Of a stretch of DNA of 64,000 nt, positions 54,401 to 62,990 are shown piece after piece. Location: NCBI GenBank assembly GCA_024362935.1, contig JANCRA010000011.1, forward strand, positions 2,976,001 through 3,040,000, read 5' to 3'. Under the pieces are notes generated by a model. That model had not been told where the DNA came from. It ran no database searches and worked only from the letters and a program-made list of their open reading frames with translations. This stretch comes from Setophaga petechia (Eukaryota > Chordata > Aves > Passeriformes > Parulidae). A program made the position numbers and the translations under genes. Numbering within the stretch: the first letter of the stretch is position 1; every line of letters starts with the position of its first letter.

Positions 54401-57400
54401 TTTAGATTAGAAATTGCAGATGGATGTTTTAAAATATATTTTAATGTAGCTGTTTAATTTGCATAACAAAAAAGCCCACACCAGACTTCAAAGCCCACAT
54501 TTATCATCAAAAATCAAGAACTCTAATCAGTAATGGATACATCTGGCAAAAGAAATAAGCAGGCACACGGTCTAAATCCTTTGAATAGTAGTCCCCCAAC
54601 TGGTAGACCATTTACAAGGCATTTAACAATACTATCATTATGCTGCATCCCCATGAAGCCATCAAAATGAAACAAACTTTATTTCTGTAGGCTTAACACT
54701 GTCACATGATGAACAGAGATATCAGTGTTTAGTGGGGGGCTGGGAGTGGGGTTTCCTTGACAAACATTCTGTGATAAGGCATGTCTCAGAAGTTAAGCAA
54801 ATACTACTTTAGCCCTTTTCAACTCCAAATTAGATTAGTACTCTTCACAGTAAGAAGTCTGCCTCCTCATTCATATATGTAACAGGATTTCAAACCAAAA
54901 CCAGTTATTAGATATTGAAATATTATAAATCAAACTTCAACATTTTTGCTGTGTATCCATAACTAACCTTTTCATTCTTCTTTTCTGTGTCCACAGGCTG
55001 CTTTATATTGTCTTTATGGACAGTTTGTATTACTTCATCTTCAGAGACATCAAGGAAAGACCTTCCATTAGGCTGTGTAAAGAAAGAGCATAAATAATAA
55101 AAAATTAGAGAAAGCAGAAGAAACAAAGCCCAAATTACAATATTACTGAAATGTAATTGTTGATGGAAAAATGCTTGTAAGATTATTGAATAGAGCAGAC
55201 AAAATTGTGGATTGTTGTTCAAAGGATCTACTACAATTCTGTATTTACCAAACACAGAAATGAAAAAGGAAAGAGAACAGGTCTTATAATTTCATCGCAC
55301 TCCTATTCAATCCAGGAATTTCACAGCAAAAGGTAAATTTCAGAAATTTAGCAGCTTTTGAAATTACCTGTAGCTGTTCTGAAAACTGATCCAGAACAGC
55401 TAGTCGTATGTGCCATAAATTATCTAATTAAATTAACACAATTACCACTTTGTAGCAGTTCAGCAAGAGGACTAATTTTTAAAAGTAACTTCTACATTGA
55501 CCAAACATCTGCAATTTCTTTCTATGCATATCCCTCCCAGCTCACTTCCTTCACACTTAAAACTTCATAGTAGAACAGAAATTAGAAATCAAACATGCAG
55601 CATGACTAAGCATGGTAGCCCATTGTTCTTTCCAGACAGACTCGATTACAGCTGTTACCTTAGTCTACCATTTCCCCCTCACACAATTAAGGAAAGAAAA
55701 TTAGTATGTATTATTCAACATATAAAATTAAAACTCTGGACAATCATTAAAGGGGGCCTTTACATTACTTTTGACAGCAAAAGCATACACCTTAGCCTAC
55801 ATATACCCCTTACAGAAATGTAGTAATTTAGAAATAATTTACTTCTAAACGAAAGGTTATGACTGAAGTTACTCTGCTTAACTGCAAAAAAGATGGAAAT
55901 ATTATACCACAGTCAGCCATTAATTTCACTGCATGGAAAACAATTGTTAAGAATAGTAATTGGAAGAGTCCACACAAATGTTCCCCACAAATGGTTTGCA
56001 TTCAGAATGACTCAGATAAATGAATGACTGAATAACTAAATAAGCATAAATAGCTACTTCAAAGCTGCTTTAATTCCTGCAATTCTCTCAAAATAAATTT
56101 CAAGCTCTATTACCTTTAGTTATTTTTTTTTGCTATTAAAAACCCAAAAGCTGTTTAACTGCACCACACAAAGCTAATTGCTTTCAAGTAAAACAAAAGC
56201 TGTATCACAACTTAGCATGGCCTATTCCCTCAAATATTAGATCTGACCCTCAATTTAACTGTTAGAGGCATTTAAGTCTTGCCACGTTGTATTATGTCTA
56301 CGAATCACCCCGGCATGATTTCACTAATGCATAACATAGTATTACTTACTGTAGTTAGCAAGCATGCCAACTTCTTCAAAGTAACTATAAATAGGAATTG
56401 AAAGATCAGGTCACCTAACCCCTCTTCTCCTTCAACAACCAGCTTTAAACTAGACTTCTCATATCTAACATGCAGTGCATTTCCCTCAGCATTCTGAAAA
56501 CAAAGTATATTTTATAAGTCTGGTCTAGGAACTCTCTCTAAAAGTTCTTCTAAACCAAGTCCACCTTATTTGTATATTCCACAGCGATACCAAAGAACTG
56601 ATATTTAATCTTGAAAATAACTCATTGTCAAAACTCAGTTCTTGTGCCTCCCTATTTTTCAGGGACTGCTTAGAAGTAAAGTTAGATAACATATTTGATG
56701 CATCTTGTATCGGGTGTGTACCAAAAATTTTACAGCCAAGTAACTTTTTAAATTCTGTACCTTGCTGCCTAGCTATTACATATGTACCTTAAATTGAAAA
56801 GTACTTTATTAATCCCTTCCAACTATTCAATAAACAGAAGTTTTATTTTTTAGTTTAAAAGAACTTCAGTTCTTCCTCTGAACTAATAAACGAGTTCACA
56901 TCCATTAAAAACCCTCTGGAAAAATTCATCCACATGACTGTTCAAAATGCTGTCTGATCATCTGATCATGTAAACAACAATCTTCAGAAACATGTTAGAA
57001 AACTTGGACTTTGATACATTTGGGAGAAATACATCCTTTAATTGTAATACCCTCCTTTTCAGTGGAAGCTTTCCACATTTATTTTCTGCCCATAGATGAA
57101 TCATAGAATTTTAACCAAAATCCATGTGACCATTTTTGGATATACCAAGTAAAGCAACAGAAACAAGAAACAAGAAAGTTTTTGTACAGTATTCAGAAAT
57201 GTTTAATTTTAAAAAGAAAACTACAGCCCAAGGTTTAAAACTTAATGGGTAATAAATTAAACATCCACTGGCAAAATTAATTAACTGAAAATTGTGCAAT
57301 TTATTATTTGCCATCTTTTCTCCCCTCATCTTAAAGCTGCCAGGCAAGATCCAACAAGGCAGAAGTAATGCTGTCAGTAACAGCATTGATTACTGAATGC

Positions 57401-60400
57401 TTTTCTTGCCTAAGGACCTTACAATTCCAATACTTAAATAAACCTTTTCCCACACACACTTCATTTGAGGGTGTTAAGATATACCAAATGTAGAAAAGGT
57501 TTTGCTTCGACTTTCAAAACAAACAAAAAGTACTCTTTAAACATGGTACTGTAAAGGACAACTCAGTTTCATGCTTCAAACAGTATTAATGAAATTGTTA
57601 TCACCTCAATCTTACAATGCTCTATTAGCCAAAGCCCTCACTTACACATTAGAAAGATATCTCTGCTTAGAGTATCTTGGCCAATGAAAGAATCTGGGAA
57701 CCAATGTTTTCTGCAAGCTTCTCTTCAGAAAGAAACAAAGCAATTTTCTCTATGAGGCCCGAAGAATCCTACAGCCCTACTTTTGCCATTTGACCACTAG
57801 CATATACACAGACCAACACCTGAGTATCAGCTGAAAGTATAAAGTCTTTACAAAATCTAAGTGCAAATAAGCAATAAACAGACATAGCCCAGAAAGTTCA
57901 AATATGAAACTTCCTCAAATGAATGCAAATACTTTTACTAGAATGTGTAGCATTTATTCTCCAGGTGCATGACAAACAATAGGAAGTACAAAGTCAATTT
58001 GGTATTTTCCACATCTACAAATGGATGGTGTGAATGGCTTCCTAAAGTGGTTGCAGAGCACAGAAGATGGCTACTCTCAAGTTTCTCTGGTGTTTGGCAG
58101 ATTGCACAGAAACCATGTAAGAACAGCTTCACTTTTTTTCTGCTGAAGTAGGAGAGGCACAGTAATTACTCAGAAGAGAAAAAAAATCAAAATTAACTAT
58201 CAAGTTTTATGGACAGAAAAAAAAATTCTTAATGACGCCAAAGACCTTTGCCTCTTCCAGGAGTTAAAATAAAAATGAAAAAAGAAAAAAGCAGCTTCAG
58301 GTTTACTGCACAGAATCTGATGTAACGACACCATGACACCTTGCTCCAAGCAGCCTGAACACCAGAACTGGCTCTGTACACTTCAATCTTAATGAATGCT
58401 AAACAGTTTCAGCTCCATTTTTTTCACAGTCTGTTCATAGCAAGTAAATAAACAAAATCTCATAGGTACTACTGTATTCAGTCAACACAGTGTTATTCAA
58501 AGAAACCTGTTTTACTAAGAACATGTAGGGTAAGTTGTACCCTACTTATACAGGTACTGAATAAAGCCACATGCAAGGAAAAAAACAATAATACTCTTCC
58601 TCAGAAAAGCTACAGTGAGGAACACCTCTGATCCTGACTGATGAGTGTTACACATCACCTGCCACGCAGTGAGCTCAGGAATTCTGTATTAAAGTAACCC
58701 TACAGCTTTTAATTAGACATCTGTAGTGTGTTCTTAAAGCCACAGACCAGTTGCTCTAAGCTTTCTGAATGGCCTGCAATGGAAATCTAGACCCTGGCAT
58801 AGCAAGCCTGTAGTAAATCTACTGGTAATAGGCTTACCCTTTTCCCCTCCCAGCCCTCAGTATTAGCATCACAGCACACAAGCCACACGACGAAAATCAC
58901 CAGGCAGCAATCTGTAAGAATTTTTGTTGCATCTTTAAGTTTCCAATGCTATTTTGAGAATTTTTCATATATAAGTCAGAAAACGCTGAGACATGCTAAT
59001 ACTGGTCTCTCTAAACTTGTCTTGGAAAATGAGCACAAGGCAGGCCTATTAAACTTTATCACTGGTATAAACTTATTTGCAGTTCAGTTAATGATTCAGT
59101 TTGTGCATTTCCTTTTGGAAGAAGGTAGAATTTTTTCCATCTCACCATGGAAATAATGAATACAAAGTACTATAAAAATAACTTTTAAAATCTTAATGAT
59201 ACAGAATGACAGCTTAAAAACTACTTTGCTCTTTTGATTACAAAAAGATTTGCTCCTACATTGCCTTAACTTTATCCTATGCCTACGTAAACCAAGCTCA
59301 ATGGAGTACAATTATTTACATTCAAAAAAAGTCAGATATTTTTTATATAAAATTACTAAAGTTTGTTTTTATGAATCTGTATACTACAAAGCATTGTCAA
59401 GTCAAGAGAGATCTACCTATTCAATCAATCTTCTGTGGAAGCATTTTTTAATGTCTTCAGCAATGACTTGCAAGAGTTTGTTATTTGTTTTCATACTAGA
59501 GTTTCAACAAAATAAATGAAGCAAACTTGATTTAATTTCTAGGGTTAGTCTTTGTTGTCAAGAAAGCATAACATATTTATATGACCTTGAAGTATCTGCT
59601 TCTCAAGATGGGAAAAAAATTACATCTTCAGCATGCCTTCTCCAAAATGGAGAACCTAGCTACACTGGAAAGATTCTGAATCATGTTTCCTCTTTTTGGT
59701 GCTCAGCATTCAGTCTCTTGCAACTTCCAGAAACAACTTCAGTAGTTCAGTGTTCAGAGACAGGTTGGTGACATATGCAGACCTTTTTTTTTTCCTGTTT
59801 AAGATGTTCTAGCCTTGCACTCTCATTAAAAAGTTTCCCAAACCTCTCAAATCTTAATGCTGCCACAGACTCCAGTGAAGATACAAACCCAATGTTTCTC
59901 TTTTCTCTCATCATTAGGGAAACAATTCAGATTTTATAGAGCAAGATATAATTATACGACACAGTTGTAATAGGCAGGGGACATCTGTTACACTTTCATT
60001 CCTATAATCTATTTGGACATAAATAGGATTACAAACATCCTAACAATAAAAAAGCTATAGAAGCAATCCCCTTCAAGCCCCTAAACTGTGACAACTGTAA
60101 GCTTTAAAAGGACAGTTGACAATTTCTGCATTCTACTAATTTTCTCTTAAGTGGACGGATGCATACTGTAAAAGCTGGAAGGTTCCCACACATATTAAGG
60201 ATTTAAAAAATATAAACTACAGGAACAATCTTTTTTTAAGGGGCTGCTAAGACACAGATTTCCTTATTAAAGGAGATGATCCTTACAGTAGTAACTAAAT
60301 CAGACACATTCCTACTGAGGCACCCTCACAGCAACATTGACACTAACTGTTCCATTGAAAATACAAAGCAAAAACCTTACTCAAGTTTGAATCATCAGAG

Positions 60401-61355
60401 CATTCATAGGGCTTAGAATGCTGCTTCCAATAGTCTTTACCTGCCTAGACAACTCCTGGCTTGAAATTCTAAGCCATGCTAAGGACTCCACTACTGGTTG
60501 CTAACTCTATTTATTATTCAGTGAGTATTAACAGTAATAGCAGCTTTCATACGATTTTTTTTTTACAGTAAAACGCTTCCAAAAAGCCAGCCTTTTCCTC
60601 ATCACCCAGGGCTATTAACGTGCAGTTTACCCGTGGCAGCGCTGCTCCTCCAGGTTTTCAAAGTAACAAAGTAACCCAGACGACCTGAGACGGCTCCAGA
60701 GCAGACAGGACCCCCACACTTCCTTTCACAGGCAAATATCGCACGGCGGGTCGGGGAAACCTCTACGGCACCGGGATCCTTCCCACCGCGACAGGGCCCG
60801 GGGAGAGGCAGCCGGGCTCGGGCCGCTCGCCAGACGCGACACCCTCGGCTCCCCACTGGGACCCGGCCGGGTGCCACAGCCCGCCCGGTGCTGCCGCTGT
60901 CAGCTCGCCTTTCACCCCCGCTGCCCTCCCGGCCCTCACACCCCTCTTACCCGCGCCGCTTTCTCCGGCAGCTTCTTCCTGTTTCGCTTCTTCTGCTCAT
61001 CGCCTTTGAGGTTCAGCTGCCCGGAGCCCGGGCCCACCGACTTGCCCTGGCCCCCGCCGGCCGTCAGGCCCGCGCCGACCGCCTCGTCACCCTTCCTCAC
61101 TGCCGCGCTCCGCGCCGGCTTCTTGCGGAGGCCGCCCCCGCAGGCCGCGGTCAGCAGCAGCCCCAGCAACACGAACCCCAGCGCGGCCGGGACCGCCAGG
61201 GCGAGCCAGGTGGGCAGCGCCTGCGGCTCGAGGCCCAGTTCGAGGCCCAGTTCGGAACGCAGCAGCCCCAGCCCGCCCGCCAAGGCGTCCCGCACCCGGG
61301 CCGCCGCCTCCTCAGCCCACCCGGCCGCCGCCTCCTGCCAGCTTCCCGCAGCCAT
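30338..61355 (-). CDS. MTDH: MTDH (metadherin / LYRIC / AEG-1), complete, 13 coding exons
   Basis: Single-pass membrane scaffold of the ER, perinuclear region and nucleus. In mammals it binds SND1 and the NF-kB subunit p65 and affects RNA processing and cell survival. Exons on the minus strand: 60951-61355, 54968-55072, 50712-50793, 50120-50299, 48646-48714, 45921-46172, 43204-43290, 41298-41396, 39099-39223, 38440-38559, 35940-36059, 31981-32137, 30338-30408. They total 1,872 nt, or 623 residues plus stop, and every junction is GT-AG and in phase. Human MTDH is 582 residues; without exon 7 this one is 594. Visible landmarks are a hydrophobic segment at residues 49-72, the block DWNAPAEEWGNW at 437-448 (W438 and W445 match human W394 and W401, the SND1 contacts), nine consecutive lysines near 490-498, and the C-terminus KKKKKARRET. 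The start has G at -3 and +4. Identity is very secure; use of each exon in mRNA is not shown. Confidence 0.97.
30409..31980 (-). other. MTDH: MTDH intron 12
   Basis: 1.6 kb, AT-rich, nothing recognised. Confidence 0.88.
31981..32137 (-). CDS. MTDH: MTDH exon 12
   Basis: 157 nt, phase 0 in and phase 1 out. It encodes STEPSVIVSESNSDK, then SQVPQMLQETD, then KQNSVPPPQ, all alignable with human STEPSVILSKSDSDK, SQVPPILQETD and KQNSVPPSQ. The segment is Ser/Pro-rich and probably disordered. The donor is a perfect GTAAGT. Confidence 0.96.
32138..35939 (-). other. MTDH: MTDH intron 11
   Basis: 3.8 kb, AT-rich, no recognised repeat or RNA gene. Short open frames here have no family resemblance. Confidence 0.88.
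35940..36059 (-). CDS. MTDH: MTDH exon 11
   Basis: 40 codons, phase 0 at both ends. It ends ERAFSLKTISTSEPAK, matching human EKAFSLKTISTSDPAE. The first half (DAEELDREAGEQ) is acidic, like human DTEELEKEIRED. The acceptor has a strong pyrimidine run ending ttttttgtag and the donor is GTAGGG. Confidence 0.96.
36060..38439 (-). other. MTDH: MTDH intron 10
   Basis: 2.4 kb, AT-rich, no recognised repeat or RNA gene. Confidence 0.88.
38440..38559 (-). CDS. MTDH: MTDH exon 10, lysine tract (nuclear localisation)
   Basis: 40 codons, phase 0 at both ends. It encodes GKSKKKKKKKKKQGED, identical in pattern to the human second nuclear localisation region, preceded by an acidic ISDNEREK. The acceptor is cctatgaag and the donor GTAAAA. 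The lysines use both AAA and AAG codons, so the run is not a pure nucleotide repeat. Confidence 0.97.
38560..39098 (-). other. MTDH: MTDH intron 9
   Basis: 539 bp. It holds a short TA run near 38,652 and nothing else. Confidence 0.88.
39099..39223 (-). CDS. MTDH: MTDH exon 9, SND1-binding motif
   Basis: 125 nt, phase 1 in and phase 0 out. It encodes GLSSADPSSDWNAPAEEWGN then WVDEEKV, almost identical to human. The two tryptophans known to insert into SND1 (human W394 and W401) are both kept, at W438 and W445. The tail after VDEE diverges. The acceptor is ctttgtag and the donor GTAAAA. This exon shifts the reading phase, so it cannot be skipped alone without a frameshift. Confidence 0.97.
39224..41297 (-). 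other. MTDH: MTDH intron 8
   Basis: 2.1 kb of AT-rich sequence with no recognised element. Confidence 0.88.
41298..41396 (-). CDS. MTDH: MTDH exon 8
   Basis: 99 nt, phase 1 at both ends. It encodes SVSQAGTSDFQWDLSHAQPP then VDDEWSGL, aligned with human PVSQSTTSDYQWDVSRNQPY and IDDEWSGL. The acceptor is ccctttcag and the donor GTATGT. The conserved aspartate and tryptophan pairs lead into the SND1-binding segment of the next exon. Confidence 0.96.
41397..43203 (-). other. MTDH: MTDH intron 7
   Basis: 1.8 kb. It holds one small CR1 tail at 42.90-42.99 kb. The rest is A/T-rich with poly-A-like runs and nothing else recognised. Confidence 0.85.
42904..42985 (-). mobile_element. CR1 3' tail fragment
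   Basis: The plus strand reads atcacagaatcataaaatga, then tttgggttagaacatacaaa, then ctctagttccaacc, a diverged copy of the CR1 3' terminus including the octamer-like end. About 80 bp is recognisable. Confidence 0.75.
43204..43290 (-). CDS. MTDH: MTDH exon 7, extra to canonical human MTDH
   Basis: 87 nt, phase 1 at both ends, with no stop in the joined frame. It has a long pyrimidine tract ending cctttccccacag and a donor GTATGT, so the splice signals are good. It adds 29 residues, beginning AAWNVDARIN and ending GLTPGVS, rich in Ser, Thr and Asn. I find no match in the 582-residue human protein as I recall it, where exon 6 joins directly to the GSTAEPVSQ exon. It may be an alternative or bird-lineage exon. 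Skipping it keeps the frame. That it is spliced into mRNA is inference. Confidence 0.78.
43930..44560 (-). mobile_element. Ancient CR1 fragment (reverse transcriptase part)
   Basis: The plus strand matches reversed CR1 landmarks in order but with many changes: caggtcacttataaagatga, then taaacaggacagttctaggc, then gtgttgaaagcattagtcaa, then gcaaatcagcttggtaga. No open frame of useful length survives. The limits are approximate. Confidence 0.6.
44704..45234 (+). mobile_element. Solo LTR of a widespread avian endogenous retrovirus family
   Basis: The sequence shows the hallmark order of a very common bird LTR. Near the start it reads gtgttttggatttgtgctga. It continues with agaagctggaagagacacag, ctggccaaaggaatattcc and ccatgctcagtata (TATA region), and ends gagtgagtgagcagctgg ... 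ctggctggggttaaga. It is about 530 bp, in plus orientation, antisense to MTDH. No internal retroviral genes adjoin it, so it is a solo LTR. I believe the family is of ERVL type but the class is from memory. It is moderately diverged. Confidence 0.75.
45921..46172 (-). CDS. MTDH: MTDH exon 6
   Basis: 252 nt, phase 1 at both ends. It encodes a motif run easily matched to human: TVNGGSWNEKPVKISSQI, then GEEKW, then AGKRKTE, then QDTGDANGNGKDWG. After KDWG this copy reads VSLVGRPWKERSLF where human has RSWSDRSIF, about five residues longer. The acceptor is gtatttaag and the donor GTAAGC. An internal GGA-GTAAGC inside the extra residues resembles a donor but would break frame with the next exon. 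Confidence 0.96.
46173..48645 (-). other. MTDH: MTDH intron 5
   Basis: 2.5 kb. It holds a diverged CR1 tail near 47.57-47.84 kb. The remainder is AT-rich with nothing recognised. Confidence 0.88.
47570..47840 (-). mobile_element. Old CR1 3' fragment
   Basis: The plus strand keeps the CR1 landmark order in degraded form: ggatctctcaaagtcacct, agtcccacc, then cagagatgctttgaact, then a pyrimidine-rich cccattag segment where CR1 has its taccccttgtcc block. The divergence suggests an ancient copy in minus orientation. Confidence 0.6.
48646..48714 (-). CDS. MTDH: MTDH exon 5, short
   Basis: 69 nt, phase 1 at both ends. It encodes DSLLNAQINSSKPAKGESSI, which aligns with the human DSHLNVQVSNFKSGKGDSTL. 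The acceptor is cttaatcag and the donor GTAAAA. Its length, position and phase match the mammalian exon, so confidence is high despite the small size. Confidence 0.93.
48715..50119 (-). other. MTDH: MTDH intron 4
   Basis: 1.4 kb. No repeat, RNA gene or reading frame that I can support. Confidence 0.88.
50120..50299 (-). CDS. MTDH: MTDH exon 4, most conserved central block
   Basis: 180 nt, phase 1 at both ends. It encodes AWETKISNREKRQQRKRDKV followed by LTDGGS, nearly identical to human. It ends in PVGLRKNKG, where human has PVGSKKNKG. The acceptor is gttttag and the donor GTATGA. The basic REKRQQRKRDK run is typical of the family. Confidence 0.97.
50300..50711 (-). other. MTDH: MTDH intron 3
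   Basis: The shortest intron at 412 bp. AT-rich, nothing further recognised. Confidence 0.9.
50712..50793 (-). CDS. MTDH: MTDH exon 3, lysine-rich
   Basis: 82 nt, phase 0 in and phase 1 out. It encodes SKKKKKSKGDSKTVQ, then LDGKEVDEG, which align with human SKKNKKKSKSDAKAVQ and HDGKEVDEG. The acceptor is ttctag and the donor GTACTG. The exon was found by searching for the motif, because it is too short to stand out as an open frame. Confidence 0.95.
50794..54967 (-). other. MTDH: MTDH intron 2
   Basis: 4.2 kb, AT-rich. It holds one CR1 3' tail at about 53.94-54.16 kb, listed separately, and nothing else I can name. Confidence 0.9.
53944..54160 (-). mobile_element. CR1 LINE 3' fragment
   Basis: The plus strand reads ttggattggaagcgacctta, then catctagttccaaccccag, catgggcagggacacctttc, ccttgaacacttccaggga and tggggcatccacagcctcc. 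This is the reverse complement of the CR1 3' end, well preserved, so the element lies in minus orientation, sense to MTDH. About 220 bp remain and no coding part is left. Confidence 0.92.
54968..55072 (-). CDS. MTDH: MTDH exon 2
   Basis: 35 codons, phase 0 at both ends. It begins PNGRSF, matching human PNGR, and ends DTEKKNEK, matching human IDKKNEK. The middle is acidic and poorly conserved. The acceptor reads tttctttacacag and the donor GTTAGT. In mammals this part lies within the region reported to contact p65. Confidence 0.95.
55073..60950 (-). other. MTDH: MTDH intron 1
   Basis: 5.9 kb. Apart from the CpG-island edge at 60.6-60.95 kb it is AT-rich. I see no recognisable mobile element or conserved reading frame. 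Confidence 0.9.
60951..61355 (-). CDS. MTDH: MTDH exon 1: N-terminus and membrane segment
   Basis: Encodes residues 1-135 in phase 0. It starts MAAGSWQEAAAGWAEEAAAR, like the mammalian amphipathic N-terminus. The block SELGLELGLEP follows, then the hydrophobic segment at 49-72, then a basic stretch ending EQKKRNRKKLPEKAAR, which matches the human EQKKKNRKKLSEK. The region between the membrane segment and EQKK is Gly/Ala-rich and differs strongly from mammals. The donor GTAAGAGG starts at 60950. The exon lies inside the CpG island, so its codons are very GC-rich compared with the other exons. Confidence 0.96.
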
Positions 61356-61485
61356 CGCGGTCCCCGGCCTCGCAGAGGCCCGAACCGAGCGGGGCGGCGA
61401 GGGCGCGCTCAGGCCGAGGGCATCGCTGCCTCGGGAGAGCCGCGCCGGCCCGCCCGAACCGGAGGCACCGGGGGTGGGGGTAGGA

Positions 61486-61508
61486 CAGGACGGGACGGGA
61501 CGGGAACG
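61486..61508. repeat. Short CGGGA pentamer repeat
   Basis: Imperfect tandem copies of gggac/cggga lie about 130 bp upstream of the MTDH ATG, inside the CpG island. They are probably part of the promoter or 5'UTR. Confidence 0.7.
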
Positions 61509-61698
61509 GAGCCTCCGCTGGACGCGGCTGCCTCAGCCTCGGGGCCGCCCGGGTCTCCTCCTCTTCCTCCTCCCCGCCCTCCGCCTCGCGCGCAACGTCA
61601 CCGCCCCGCCGCGCGCCCGCCGCAGCGCGCCATCAGCGCCGTCACCGCCGTCAGCACCGCGCGCGGGGCGGGGGCCGCGCCTCCCGCCGCCTCCTCAG

Positions 61699-61718
61699 CC
61701 TCCTCCTCCTCCTCCTCC
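61699..61718. repeat. CCT trinucleotide run (GGA on the MTDH sense strand)
   Basis: About six tandem CCT units in the upstream part of the MTDH CpG island, flanked by further CTCCTC-type sequence. On the minus strand this is a GGAGGA purine run. Confidence 0.85.
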
Positions 61719-61837
61719 CCGGCGCGCCCGGCCCGGCACGGCCCAGCCAAGGGCGGTGCCGGCGGGGAAGGCAGCGAGCTCGACGTGGCAGGCAGCGAAC
61801 GGAGCGGGAGCGGCGGGAGCGGCCGAAGCCGAGGGGT

Positions 61838-62990
61838 TGGAATCTGAGGTCATCAAATCCAACCTATGACCGAACACCACCCTGTCAACTAGACCTTGGC
61901 ACTAAGTGCCACGTCCAGTCTTTTCTTAGACACCTCCAGGGGTGGGCAGCCCGTTCCAATGTCTGACCACCCTTCCGTGAAAAAATTCCTCCTAATCTCC
62001 AAAGTGAAGCTCCCCCGGCGCAGCTTGAAGCGATGTCCTCTCGTCCTGTCACTGCTTTCCTAGAAAGGGCCGCCCCCCCCCCCCCCCCCCCCCCAACCTG
62101 GCTACACCCGACCCAAAGGTGATTGTAGAGAGCGATAAAGTAACCCCTGAGCCTCGTTTTTTTCCAAGCTAAACACCCACAGTTCCCTCAGGAACACAGG
62201 ACTTGTACTCCAGCCCCTTCACCAGCTCCATTGCTTTTCTCTGGACATGCTCCAGCACCTCAATGTCCTTCTTGTAGTGACGGGCCCAGAGCTCAATACA
62301 GGATTTGAGGTGCAGCCTCACCCTGCTGAGTGCAGGGTGACAGTCGCTTTTGTGATCCTACTGACCAAGCTATTTCTGATCCAGGCCAGGATGCCCTCAG
62401 CCTTCTCAGTCACCTGGGCACATATTGGTTCGTGCTCAGTTGCTGTCAGCCAGCATTCTCAGCTCCTTTTCCGCTGGGCAGCTTTCCAGACATTGCGCTC
62501 TAAGCATGTGGCATGGGGTTGCTGTGACCCAAGTGCAGGACCCTGCACTCAGTCTCACTGAACCTCTTAAAATTGGCCTCAGCCCATTGATCCAGCCTGT
62601 CCAGATCCCTCTGCAGAGCCTTCTTATTGTCCAGCAGATCAACACTCCCACACAACTTGGTGTCAGCTGCAAACTTGCTGAGGGTCAACTCGATCCCCTT
62701 GTCGAGGTCATTGATAAAGATGTTAAACAGAACTGGAGCCAGTACTGATCCCTGAGCAGCGCCACTAGTGACCAGCTGCCAACTGCATTAGTTCCATTCA
62801 CCACCACTCTCTGGGCCTGACATCAAGCCAGTATGTCATCCAGCAAACACTGCACTCACCCAAATTGTTGGCAGCCAGGAGAGGGCTGTGCAGTGTCAAA
62901 GGCTTTACCAGAGTCCAAAGGGTAGGCAACATCCATACCCTTTGTTTCCCTAATCCACTAAGTGGGTCACCTTGTCATAGAAAGACAGCA
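61838..62990 (-). mobile_element. CR1 LINE, 5'-truncated copy next to the MTDH promoter
   Basis: About 1.15 kb in minus orientation. On the plus strand the 3' end reads ggttggaatctgaggtcat, then ccaacctatgaccgaacacc, then gtcaactagaccttggcact, clear CR1 landmarks. Further right is the reverse transcriptase region. On the minus strand it encodes [15 protein letters not shown], then [11 protein letters not shown], then [12 protein letters not shown]. The catalytic FADD motif reads FAAD and frames are broken, so it is inactive. The usual terminal octamer repeats are missing at the 61.84-kb edge, where the CpG island begins. Confidence 0.93.
62073..62094. repeat. Poly-C tract of 22 bases
   Basis: An uninterrupted run of 22 C inside the CR1 copy, where related CR1 sequences have about five. 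The true length may vary or be uncertain because such runs are hard to sequence. Confidence 0.95.

Larger units (their letters stand above)
60640..61837 (-). promoter_or_regulatory. MTDH: MTDH CpG island, promoter and 5'UTR
   Basis: A sharply bounded, very GC- and CpG-rich block in an AT-rich region. It covers MTDH exon 1 and about 480 bp upstream of the ATG. No TATA box is evident, as expected for a CpG-island promoter. The transcription start is not determined. The upper edge meets a CR1 element at about 61,838. Confidence 0.85.

Noticed and set aside
57060..57120. Possible CR1 tail (gaatcatagaattttaacc)
   Set aside because: Only about 15 bases resemble the CR1 terminus and the following sequence does not continue the match.
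60871..61869. Plus-strand open frames of over 300 codons across the MTDH island
   Set aside because: They are composed of Pro/Arg/Ala/Ser low-complexity sequence and lie antisense to the proven MTDH exon 1. No family motif is present.
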